NCBI GenBank assembly: GCA_030015575.1
Contig: JASDDO010000026.1
Span: 451,399,096 to 451,463,095, forward strand
Origin: Agapanthus africanus
Lineage: Eukaryota > Streptophyta > Magnoliopsida > Asparagales > Amaryllidaceae
Reading direction: 5' to 3'
DNA length: 64,000 nucleotides
Under the pieces are notes generated by a model that saw nothing but the letters and a program-made list of their open reading frames with translations, ran no database searches and was not told the DNA's origin. The translations under genes were made by a program, and so were the position numbers. Of this stretch, positions 36,224-46,384 are shown in pieces. Every line of letters starts with the position of its first letter. Positions within the stretch are counted from its first letter, which is position 1.

Positions 36224-36651
36224 AAAGAATTCTAAAGTGAATCCACTTCCTATTTCATCATCCTCTACTAGATTAGCACTTTAGTATTGCGTGTTTGCTT
36301 CACTAATCCTTCATTAGTGAAGTAGTAGCTTGATTTAGTATTCCCTTGACGTAGATCATTTTCGGCCTCGAAGACTTCAAGCAAGAACGTTCCATTCTCC
36401 TTGTGAAGCCATGCAAGGGTCCGGGAGTTCCATCAACGCAGCGAAGGGACTACTACAAGGAGCTTATGAAGTGAAGGACCGATCTACAAAGGTTGTATAT
36501 CTAGTTCACTTAGTTGTAAATGGTTTACTATAGTTTCCGTATTATATTCTAGTTAACGATTCTAGTTTAGAGTTTCTTGAAACGGCAAATTTTTAAAATT
36601 GGCATGGACGATGCCTCCCAAAACCTTGCTGCTGTCGATAGGAACCCTACA
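36224..36651 (+). repeat. A 5' LTR, segment 3
   Basis: Last 428 bases of the A 5' LTR, ending CCCTACA. Matches 57015-57441 of the 3' LTR. Includes the TCGGCCTCGAAGACTTCAAG region (TCGGCCTTGAAGAATTCGAT at about 57151). Confidence 0.9.
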
Positions 36652-36652
36652 G

Positions 36653-36665
36653 TGGTATCAGAGCC
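36653..36665 (+). other. Primer binding site of element A
   Basis: TGGTATCAGAGCC, one base after the LTR end. Confidence 0.92.
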
Positions 36666-37933
36666 TACCTAGTAAATTATACGGATAATGTTAGGTTACG
36701 AATATGAAACGAACTCCGAAACTTGAAATCCCAAACCCATGTTTCTGTCGATTTTAAAAAGAGCTCCAAATTTTTTTCAAACAAGTGCAGAATCATCTTT
36801 GAGCAAATATAGGAGCATGGAAGAAAGTTGGGACCCAGTGCTCGGATTTGGACCGAGCACATGGGGGTAAAACTGGGGTGGCCGGCCCTGTGAAGTCCTT
36901 TGGGTCCCAAAATTTTTCCATGCTCTGTGCTCTTGGATTTGGGGTTTCAGGTGTTGTTTATTTTTGCTACTTTTTCATGTGATGATTAATTCAATGCAAT
37001 GACAACTCGGAGTGTTTCGTAGTCACAATTTTAACTATTTTCGGGTTACTTTAGACGCTGTTAAAAAGTTCAATCGAATGTCAAATACCCGCTTTAACCC
37101 TTGCCGGGAAAATTTCCAAGTGTTGGATTTTTCCCGTAGTTAAAAAGCTTTCAAAGATCATGCAAGTTATTCGATGGACCCTCTAGAAGAATGAAACCCT
37201 AACTCGAGATGTGACCACCGAACTGCGACTAAACCTTAGGGTTTGCCGTAGTTAGTGGCGCCACAAATGAGGCTTGGGTTTGCCCTTCTACGGCTGGTCT
37301 ATTGGTACTGTGGCGTGTGCTGAATAACTTTAAACTTCGCTCAAGTGTTGAGCTTTTTGGGTAATTTTGGGTGTTTAATGATTCGATTGGAATGTTTAAC
37401 ATCGTCTAGTTTTCTCTGTGATGTCATGACATGTGATGTTCTGTGATGCTGGATATGTTATATTGGATCGTCGCGTTTAGAATAGCCGGGGGTTTCATGT
37501 GAGATGAGAGTTTTTATTTTCATTCATGTAAAATTAAATGTATGTAATATTCTTTTATTGGGGCACTTCCGGCTTGAGGTTGATGTCACCATTGATGTAT
37601 ATTATTTACTTTTCCGTATTAGGATAGATCCAAGGAGGAGAGCACAAGTAACCGAGTTCTAGAGTCCAGTGGGAGACCAACTCGAGGAGTCGAGTCCGGG
37701 TCTTCTAACTCTAGATTTTGTAGGGTTGCTTGCCGCTCTCGTAGGGGTCTAAGGGTATGGGTTTGGTTATTCATCGCGACCGTGGAATCCGTGTTTTATA
37801 GAGGCTCAAAATAAAACACGGACCTCCTAGTATATCCATTATTTCATATGTTTCTTCTGCTGCGATATCTGTGATGTGATAATTTGATATGTTGAGATGG
37901 ATACTGTATGTAGTATATATGATATATTATATA

Positions 37934-38035
37934 GACGTTACTTATGTTTTACACCCGCGCTAGCCCTGCCCCGCTCTGCCGTTAGTTACCTAACCTAAAG
38001 GTGCATGACGGGACATCGAATGCAGATGGCATAAG
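37934..38035 (+). other. Leader module M2, element A
   Basis: TATGTTTTACACCCGCGC, then a GCTAGCC block, a CGTTAG hairpin with one mismatch, GACGGGACA and GATGGCATAAG. The second A leader lacks this module. Confidence 0.65.
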
Positions 38036-38160
38036 TGTACGTCGTATCTATCTATGATGTTTAGGTGACTTAAATGATGGGACTTCATTAATGTGATTAA
38101 TGAAAGAAAAGAAACCTAAAAGATATTGTAGAATCAAATTTTCAAAAAGGGTAGCTACAG

Positions 38161-38399
38161 TTTTGTTTTGCATTGTGATATATATGATATATCCTGCACC
38201 TTATTCGAGGAAAGAGCCGAGATCCCTTCACCGGGAATGACCTCTTTAGCAAAACCGGCAGATGCTACAACACTCGGTTTGTCTTTTGATTGCTTTTGGA
38301 GTTTTGCTTTGCATAGTGATATATATGATATATTCCGCACCTTATTCGATGAGGAAAGAGCCGAGATCCCTTCACCGGGAATGACCTCTTTAGCAAAAC
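38161..38399 (+). repeat. Tandem M3 units in the A leader
   Basis: Two copies with a period of about 141 bases, each with GAGATCCCTTCACCGGGA and CCTCTTTAGCAAAAC. A CCC/GGG mini-hairpin is possible. In one frame both units encode ERAEIPSPGMTSLAK and stay in phase (frame 38168-38452). Homologous pairs lie at 51169-51414 and, on the minus strand, 45907-46145. Whether the pressure is on RNA or on a small peptide is open. Confidence 0.6.
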
Positions 38400-38536
38400 T
38401 AATGAGAGCCTCAAAAACACTCATTTTCAAAATTCACTTGTTTCTACAATGATATAAAGTTCATTACGCAATAGGTTTTCAGAAAAACCTGTCATAGCTC
38501 TCCGTCATTTCAGATAAGAACTGTTTAGTATTCCTG

Positions 38537-38746
38537 CTGCGTTTGTTGGCCTTTATCAAGGCATAGTGTGCGGTAGCTAAATAATGATTATCTGCTTATG
38601 CATATGATGCAGATTGATTTAGGATAGTCGTGCGACCTTGTTGGCCTTTGTCAAGGGTCGTGCTGGTGGGTTTGATTCAATCAAGAAATGACGGGTTGAA
38701 CTTGACTAGCATCCTATGATTTGTTGGCCTTTGTCAAGGTCATAGG
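38537..38746 (+). other. Three-hairpin leader array, element A (first leader)
   Basis: H1 38537-38566 (CTGCG/CATAG, imperfect), H2 38630-38663 (GTGCGACC/GGTCGTGC, 8 pairs with G-U), H3 38713-38746 (CCTATGA/TCATAGG, 7 pairs). The loop in each is TTGTTGGCCTTTRTCAAGG or close, with an inner CCTT/AAGG. Starts are 93 and 83 bases apart. Confidence 0.75.
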
Positions 38747-38891
38747 GGTTAGGGGCAAAATATTATCGGGAATTTCAAATGTTGAAATTTGCAATGAGAT
38801 TGCATACCTTCTATGAGATAGTTGGATCCCGATACCCACTGCGAGTAATTGTTACTCCTGGGAGAGTTTTACGCAGGACAATTAGCCGATC

Positions 38892-39010
38892 AAGTAGGTG
38901 TCTAGAAAGGTGTCAACGGGGTTACGCCTCTGGAAAACGAGGTTTATTTTAATTAGGTCCGTGCGAAAGCACGGGGAACCTCCCTCAAAGTACCGACACT
39001 GGCCTGGCTG
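38892..39010 (+). other. Leader module M6, element A (first leader)
   Basis: Contains GTGTCTAGAAAGGTGTCAAC, GGGGTTACGCC, and at 38959-38974 a CCGTGC/GCACGG hairpin with a GAAA tetraloop, ending CCGACACTGGCCTGGCT. Confidence 0.6.
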
Positions 39011-39184
39011 AAAGATTGGCGAAACTGTAGGGTGTAATTAATCCCGGCTAGTCTTTCCTTTTAGGGTTTGAAGGAAGATTTGATAAAAATAGTAGGAGCC
39101 ATCCTGATTAGATAAAATAATAACCAATCTGATATTGCAAGAGCATACACTAAAGTGTTTTCTTCTCTCTCTCTCCAGGTAGCT

Positions 39185-39340
39185 ACCATATCTTGCCTTA
39201 ATCAAGATAATAATATAGATGTATTGACCGAACCCGCATGTTATACTGTGGCGGGGAACGTTGGTTCCGTTCTTTCTTATAAAAGTTATAAGACTGAACA
39301 TGATATAGGGGAATACCAGGATTCCATGCCACCCGAATGA
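39185..39340 (+). pseudogene. A gag remnant, first copy
   Basis: In-frame similarity to the second copy at 52202: CLNQDNNIDVLTEPACYT and GNVGSVLSY. The initiation codon is ATA instead of ATG. It closes with TGA after DSMPPE. Like the second copy it lacks the whole central gag and zinc knuckle seen in B. Confidence 0.65.
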
Positions 39341-39355
39341 AGAAAGTACATGTTG

Positions 39356-39701
39356 ATCCGAGCTCACCGGGTCCATTTGGGCTTTTTGGCTTCAAATTTT
39401 CAGGGCGTTCCAGTCTTTGGGTTCTAGGGTTTTAGGTGTTGTTTGTTTTCGCTAAATTTTCATGTGATGTTAACTTTCTGCAAAAGCAACTCTGAGTGTT
39501 TCGTAATCGTAATTCTAGCATGTATTCGAGTTATTTATACGATATTAAAACGTTTGAACGGATATCAATAACCCAAATTTTCCCCGCTGGAAATTTTCCA
39601 AGAGTTCGATTTTTCCGAGTTTAAAATTTTCAGAAAAACTTGCAAGCTATTCTGTGGACTCTCTAGAAGAACGAAACCCTAACTCGATTATGTGACCGTC
39701 A
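39356..39701 (+). mobile_element. A leader, second copy, part before element C
   Basis: Homologous to about 36860-37215 in the first leader; ends at CGTCA (39697-39701), the target duplication of C. Confidence 0.75.
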
Positions 39702-41825
39702 TGTAAGTGCACGGCGGCGCCCCGGCCATCAATCCGACGCCGGAATGTGGAAACAAAACTTTTTACGAACTTGTAAACTGGCACCACCGCGCACAAAAAT
39801 CCCGGATCGGGCCATTAATCTAGTCCTAGCTAACTAAAGAACGGGTAGAGAGATATACCGAGCGATCCGTGTCCTTCGGTCTTCTCGTCGTCGTCCCGAC
39901 CTCCCCGCGGAATCTCCGGTCTTTGCCTCCTCGCCGGAAGGGCACCACATTGCCGGCTTCTTTTACGGGCTCCCACCTCTGGACCGAGGCAACTTGGACA
40001 CGAAGTTGGTGAGTCGACGTGCCCAAGATTTGCTGTAGAAAGAAGTGTAGAAAGCCATGTGTCTCTAGGGGTTGAAGTTGCCATATTTGGTGGTGGAGAA
40101 TGAGATGTGAATTTTCTTGATGGCTTAAGAATTTCTAGCAAGCAAATGAGACTAAAAGCCATCCCCAAAAATTTGGACATCCCATCCTCATAGTGGCCGG
40201 CCTCACTTCATCAAGGGGGAGAGAGAAGTCAAGTGGGGGGGGGGGAGGAGCCATCATACAAGCAAGAGAAAAAATATGATGATTATGAACAATGATCACA
40301 AAACAAACCCTCACTCCAAATCAACCATCATCACATCCAAAGTCAAGCAATCATGGAGTCAAGAAAGTCAAGATATGGTGCAACCATCATGACACTACAA
40401 TATGCAAGGACAACCCTCCAAAATGCTTATTTGCACAAATGCAAATAAGCCCTCCTCCACTAATCTTCGGCCAATGAAAGATACAAAGGAAAATGGCCGA
40501 AACGGAAAGAAAACTGGCAACTCCAAAAAACTGATCCCGTAATAAATTACAGGAAAACCCTGCTACTGTATATACATACCCGCATTTGTATTCCGACCGA
40601 AATACAAATGCAAAGAGACAAAATCTACACTGTACTATACTAGGATCCGGCTTAAACCAAAGCCCGCTAGTATTACCCGTCCGATCATGATCCGTGCAAT
40701 ACCGCACGTATCTGATCGAACCCTGCCATATCTCCATACGGCCTCTACAGCGTTTCGCCCGAAACTTGAGCAACTGCCTGTGGGGGACTCTAAAGACTCG
40801 TCAACACCTTAGTTGTGGATTTAACCACTAGCACGTCAGAGGTATTAGCCTATACGTAACGGGCTACCAGGTATTGACCAAAAGGGACGTCGATGAGCGA
40901 ACTCATCCTGACACCCTACTGAGCCTGTCAGTGACAATATCTGTACAGTTCGGTCCGTTCGTCTTTGAGCATCGCATGGCGGGCCTAGGGGGTTGGTAAA
41001 AGTCAGATCCCCAAAAGCGGTACAAGTCGTGTCGGAGTGTAGCCCAGAACACCCTGAGATACTACTGGAATACCTACCAGTAAATCTCCTGCCTCGGCCG
41101 AGGGCTTTGTGTAATGGCTCTCCTAGACACAGCGCGACCTCACCCCCAATACCGGGAGAGACGAACCCCTGAAGATCCGCTCACTGCCTCCATGTGGCTC
41201 GGGACTTTACCCAACTAAAACCTGTTTGCACGTCTCCTTTGAGCGTGGTAGGGTAGTAATCAAAGTACAGTGGGAACTCACACGAGATAAATGACGATCC
41301 TCAGGTCGATGAACTAACCTGTACACATGTCACCAGGGAACTGCTATCTGACGTCAGGTATAAGACCAACTAGCATGTTCCCGGCGAGTCATGTCCGGTG
41401 TACTCATAACCCAATGAGCACCTGTATACATCTTAGGTGAACCAACTGACACCAGTGGCTTGTGAGACCGGCCACCGCCCCTCATCGGGGTCTCGACTGT
41501 ATACACTAGTCTACTCTGGAGTATCGATGCCCTGTCTCGAAACTCCCACGACTACGGACATTTTAAGGATGTGCTTATAGACTACCAGCTCCCACGTATA
41601 TGATCGCCCTCATACTGCTGGCAGTCAAGCAAGAATCCTAAGGGCTCTATCAACGTGTAATAGCGACCTGTTAGGTCACCTAAAGCAGTACACGATGATA
41701 AAGACAAACCAGATAGCATACTATCATCTTGAGTAAGACTGTCCTACCGGAATAGGTCCTCCCTCAATCATTGCAATCACGTGCCTGTGATCCAATAATT
41801 GACTCTGAGGGTACTATCTCCAACA
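39702..41825 (-). repeat. C 3' LTR
   Basis: 2124 bases, TGTAAGTGCACGG to CTCCAACA. Contains a G run at 40237-40249 that is shorter in the other LTR, accounting for most of the length difference. A 128-codon frame (40387-40773) recurs in both LTRs but has no domain. Confidence 0.93.
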
Positions 41826-41843
41826 ATCTCCCACTTGCACTCA
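41826..41843 (-). other. Polypurine tract of C
   Basis: Sense TGAGTGCAAGTGGGAGAT, abutting the 3' LTR. Confidence 0.85.
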
Positions 41844-41859
41844 AGGCTAATTATTGCGA

Positions 41860-44390
41860 TGTCGCATACTCACAGCCCGTGTGATACCGAACACCCAACT
41901 CCTCTACTAGTCAGTCTCACAAAGCTCGTTTGCGAAACTAATGCGTTCGAGGAATAGCCTCAGTGAGTGGATCCGCTCTAATGTTTCTTTCTATGTCTCT
42001 CTTCATCTCAATTTCGCGGAGAAACTTATCTCCCGAAATGAGCAATACCTGTCTTAGAATATGTCTGGATATCTGATCGGACCTAGCTCATAAATGAACT
42101 CCAAATCCAAACTTCTTAGACTGTATCGTCAACTGAACTCAATCAGTATCCTACGCCATGCCTCCCTCATTATCCCCTTGGATCACCTGTCCAAAATACC
42201 GCCCCTCGTCAGAAGGAAAACTACAACTCTGACGGTCACCCTGCCGTCCAGGTCACCTTGGAAGCCTGGAATGATAACTGTCTCCTGAATGAGGCTGTCG
42301 TTATCATATCCCTAGAACATCCACTTATGTTCTAAAACTGCTTCCGAATGTTTCTCCAGGATTGGATCAATATCAACTTATTGCATCTACTACAAGAACA
42401 ACATCTGGTGTGGTACTTGACATCTCATGATTGACTCAATTGCCTAAGCAAGTGATCTGCCAATCATGCACATCCCTCTCCACTTTAGTCTGTAAGACAC
42501 CTTTAGAGAGGGTGACTCCATCACCTGCAGGTACACTACTGTGCCAGGAGTCGTCCATTCTAAATACTCTTAGAATGCTGTCTAAGTACCCTGATTGGGA
42601 AACTACCCAAATCCAGATCTAAAACCATAGATCCAGTAACCAGAATGTCTTGATATTATATCCAAGTCCCATGTGGAGAAACCACTGTGTGACAACCAAA
42701 GTATAACCGATCGTAGTATAGGAATATCACTTCCTTCTCTGTGTATGTCATCCAAATACCAGGACATCACACCCTACTACCTTCTTAACAGATTCATCCC
42801 CTATTCTGATGAAGTCAAACCTATGACTGTCATATCAGAATTAGATGATCTAACTCCGCTACATCTGCTTTAGTCTATAAATAGACATAAGCCTCTTGTC
42901 CACCAATGCTTCCGCTGCTCCCACTGACTACGATAACTCTCTGGCAGAGTCATATAGACGTACATTTCTAAAGCTAGTTCAGAACGACGCTATACTCATC
43001 TTCCTGCTGGGTCTCACAGTCTGGAACAACAGCAATGGCAAGTCTGGGTAAACAAGAACCTCCCTGTCACCGTCCTTGAGGCTACCGGAGTACCTCTCGG
43101 GTGCCTGAGGTTACCCACCTTATCTGCGGAGTAGCCAATGGAATGTCAAGCCAGATTGAATCTTTTGGTTCCTATCAAACTTTCAGTAATCGTTTGCGGT
43201 TTTGGAATCACTTCCAGTTCTACCATACTCCCACTACTGTTTTCTGAAAAAATCCATTTTTGTTAAACTGTGGCGAGTCAAGAACAATATCACCATTGAT
43301 CTTCCAGATGGTAGAAAGTCAACCCTCGTCATAGCCTGGGTCAACCCACAAACTGCCATTACAGAAACGCGCCTTGAGTTATCCAGAGTCTGGTTTTAAG
43401 CATAAGCCGGACAACTTCCCGTACCTTAACATCGTTAAGATATGAACTGTTCTATATCCAATATAGAAACAGAGGCACTGATTTAATTGAACCAGATTCA
43501 AATCATGCATCTGTCTCCAGTGCATGTCAACTAAATGGAAGGAGGCCGATCAGCGTTACTCTACTTAGGAATGCTTCCAATTATGAGTAACCTGAAAGAG
43601 AAGCAAGTTCTCTTAATATCCATCACTATCAACTGAATAACATACACAAGTATCTACATCTTCGATCACCTTGAAGAATCCCGATACTTGCAACACCTGG
43701 TTCTCTACTTTATTCATATACCTATAACTTCTCAAAACTTGGACTCTGTGTTTCTACGAAACACTTGTCTAAGAACTAGAGAAGTCATAAGTAAACCGAA
43801 TATAGTACGAGGACCATCCCCTTTGTCCTAATGGACACCGGACAATATACAATACTCTGTACAAGTCCCTTGAGTCCAATAACTCACTCCCTGTGTGTCG
43901 TAGGTTGAAAACTGTACTTATGGTTAAGAAGAATTACACCGCTGTTTAATGCTCCTTACCTAACCATCGACTGATATAGGTAAATGTCATCGACATAATT
44001 TCATAAAGGTATATCTCACTCTATAAAAATAGACGTACAGATATATCAATTTGAAATTGGTGCATTATAACGGATATTCAAAACCAAATATTCGCCGTCC
44101 GGCAAACAACCCAGGTGACTTCCTCAAATATCACCAATTACAACGAATTCCGATATAATGAGGATGATCACCTAATTCTCAATAACTTACTCTCACTCAT
44201 CATCTGTAAAACCATACAGATGTGAGAATCATACCTGGTAAATACATACCCTGGAGTAAGTATCTCATCGGGAAATCAGTTTTCCTTTAACAGTACACAG
44301 TGAAACTGAAACATTAAAATGTTTCGATGGGGTATCCTGGTATTCCTAGTAATGCCTCTTCCATTATCCAGATTCACAACTATAGCCGTA
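41860..44390 (-). pseudogene. C pol remnant (integrase, RT, RNase H)
   Basis: Sequence positions follow D pol in order on the minus strand, but with many frameshifts and stops. Recognisable stretches include the RNase H end near 41940-42300, the RT active-site region near 42740 (a LDDI-like remnant of YVDD followed by SDIPIL), and the linker near 43200. The part from 43217 to about 44390 is mirrored by the fragment at 57442 onward. No domain is intact. Confidence 0.7.
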
Positions 44391-45200
44391 TATTTCTTTG
44401 CCACCTCTCCAAATCCCTTTATATGTCTTTAGTCATTACCTTCTGCACACCCCTTTAGGCCAAATGGTTTTCTTCTTTCCCTACCGTTCGGCACCAGCCT
44501 ATGGTTTGGAAGAAGACTATCTAATAAGCATAATGGGTGTACTACCCTAATCCTAGGAACACTCGCAATGCGAGAGAAGGTGAAGATAAAAGACAACCGA
44601 ATAAACCTTATTCCTATTTCTCCTGAACCAGAATCTATCCCCGAACTGGAACAAGTTCCTTTCGAGTTCGTATATAACCATACGATGGAGTATCCAATAA
44701 ACTGTGGATCTTCGTAGTGATACGGAGTGTCCTGGAGAAATACAAAGGTGAAGTGGGAGTGGTAATGAAATACTTGGTTTGGTCGTGAATATCAGTCGCA
44801 ATTTACTTTGCCCTCCTTCTAATCCCTTTCTTTGTCTTTACTTAATACCTTCTGTACACCATCGTTATGCTAATTGGTTTTCTTCATTCCCCACCGTTCG
44901 GCACCAGCCTAAGGTTTGGAAGAAGACTATCCAATTTGCGTAATAGGTGTACTATCTCCTAAACCAAGGAGTACTCGCAACCTGAGAGAAGGTAAAAGGA
45001 AAAGACAACTGAATAGTCCTATTCGTTTTCTCCAGAACAGGAAACCATCCTCGAATAAATTCCTTCGAGTTCGTATATAACCATACGATATTTTTGTCCA
45101 ATGGAAGTGGACGTTCGTAGTAATACGGGGTGTTCTGGAGAAAAGGGTAAAAGCAGGAGTGGCAATGAGGTGTGCAACTCTGACAATCCAAAAGCCAGTC
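44390..45200 (-). repeat. Tandem duplication inside C gag
   Basis: Two units of about 410 bases: AATCCCTTT at 44412 and 44821, CCGTTCGGCACCAGCCTA in both. The same duplication is present in the fragment at 58629 and 59040, so it predates both copies. It falls in the gag portion. Confidence 0.75.
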
Positions 45201-45289
45201 TTATAAGAAGGTTCGGTCAACTTGGTCTCTGAGTCATAGTCTAGGGTCGGGTCAATGGTCGCTGCCAAAGAGAGAGAGAAAAGAAACAC
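45200..45289 (-). pseudogene. C gag start region
   Basis: Sense reads GGCAGCGACCATTGACCC where A has GCGACCATGTCAGG, so the initiator is ATT. Downstream TKLTEPSYKT matches ALTEPSYYT of A. The frame runs to 44927 but soon loses similarity to gag. Confidence 0.55.
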
Positions 45290-45563
45290 TCAGCGTGCAC
45301 TCTAACCTAGATCAGAATGGTTATCAATTTATCTAATCAGGAAACCCCCTACTGTACCGTCAAATTCTCCTCCAAACCTGAAAGAAGAAGTAGTCGGGAT
45401 CACCCGAGGAGTAAACCAACTCATCAGTGGGAATCGGGATCCAACTATCACCGCATGATAGCGTGACGGAATCCGCTCACGTTATCACACTCTAGAAGGT
45501 ATGCGCATATCTGGCAAGTTTCAGTTTCTTTAGAAACTCCCGATGTGATTTTTGCCCCATGCT

Positions 45564-45773
45564 CTTATGACCTTGACGAAGGCCAACAAATCATAAGTCA
45601 CATGTCAAGTTCTACCCGTCATTCTCCAGGTTAATTTGAACCCACCCATACAGGCCCTTAACTTTGGCTAACAAGGCTATACGACTGTCCCAAACCAACG
45701 CATCTATCTATGCTACAGAAAGGCAACAAGCAGCTACCATACACTATGCCTTGACGAAGGCCAACAAACATAG
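45564..45773 (-). other. Three-hairpin leader array, element C
   Basis: H1 45744-45773 with stem CTATG/CATAG, H2 45647-45683 with CGTATAGCC/GGCCTGTATG (one bulge), H3 45564-45597 with CTTATGA/TCATAAG. The H1 and H3 loop is TTTGTTGGCCTTCGTCAAGG. Compared with A, H3 shows a C-G to T-A exchange on both arms. Confidence 0.75.
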
Positions 45774-45906
45774 CATGAATACTACGTGCTACCCGTCTGA
45801 AACCACGGAGGGCTACGAATGGTTTCTGGCGAAAAACCTTTAACGTAATGAACTTGATATCGTTGAAGGAACCGGATAGCTTTTTAGAAAAATATAGTGA
45901 CGAAAA

Positions 45907-46145
45907 CCTTTGATAAAGAGGTCACTCCCGGTGAAGGGATCTCGGCTCTTTCCCCGTAGAATGAGGTGCAGGATATTCCAACTGAATACCACGATGCAAA
46001 GCAAAAGTAATCGGCTATAGTGAAGTTATTGCCCTGACGCAAACTTCTGTCCAAGGGGTCACTCCCGGTGAAGTGATCTCGGCCCTTGCCTCGTCGACTG
46101 AGGAGCAGGAAATTCCAACTGAATACCACTGTGCAAAACAAAAGT
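45907..46145 (-). repeat. Tandem M3 units in the C leader
   Basis: Two units, each with GAGATC, CTTCACCGGGAGTGACC in sense. Reading frames give ERAEIPSPGVTSL and ARAEITSPGVTP, partly in different frames. Confidence 0.55.
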
Positions 46146-46285
46146 GAACGCCCTTGCAATAACATCTTTTTGAAAAATGTTCCAACAACATCAGATTAGG
46201 TTTGTTTTTAACTTGCATTGATCCGAATCAACGCAGTCCCATCAATTGATCACACCAATAAAGAACGAAAATAATGACGTATGTA

Positions 46286-46384
46286 TATGCCATCCGCATT
46301 CACCACTGGGTCCCGTCATTACCCGTTAGGTTAGTTAACTAACGACAGAGCGGGGACTGGACTAGCGCGGATGCAAAACATATA
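46286..46384 (-). other. Leader module M2, element C
   Basis: Carries the CGTTAG/CTAACG hairpin, CCCGCTCTG and GACGGGACCC blocks also found in A and B. Confidence 0.65.

Larger units (their letters stand above)
36666..39184 (+). mobile_element. A leader, first copy
   Basis: 2.5 kb of non-coding leader. Sense order of conserved modules: M1 37550-37754, M2 37934-38035, tandem M3 units 38161-38256 and 38301-38399, hairpins 38537-38746, the GGGGCAAAA segment near 38751 with an AATTTC/GAAATT hairpin, and M6 38892-39010. A CT-rich tract ending CAG precedes the gag remnant. Confidence 0.75.
36852..39355 (+). repeat. Direct duplication of A leader plus gag start, unit 1
   Basis: This segment is homologous to the sequence from about 39356 onward (split by element C, resuming at 49688) up to about 52370. 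The junction near 39350-39360 has short shared sequence (CCGAGC). It is best explained by recombination between two A-type elements. Confidence 0.7.

Noticed and set aside
40387-40773. 128-codon frame found twice (also 48249-48635)
   Set aside because: Both copies are the two LTRs of element C, so repetition is not independent evidence; no domain or start context.
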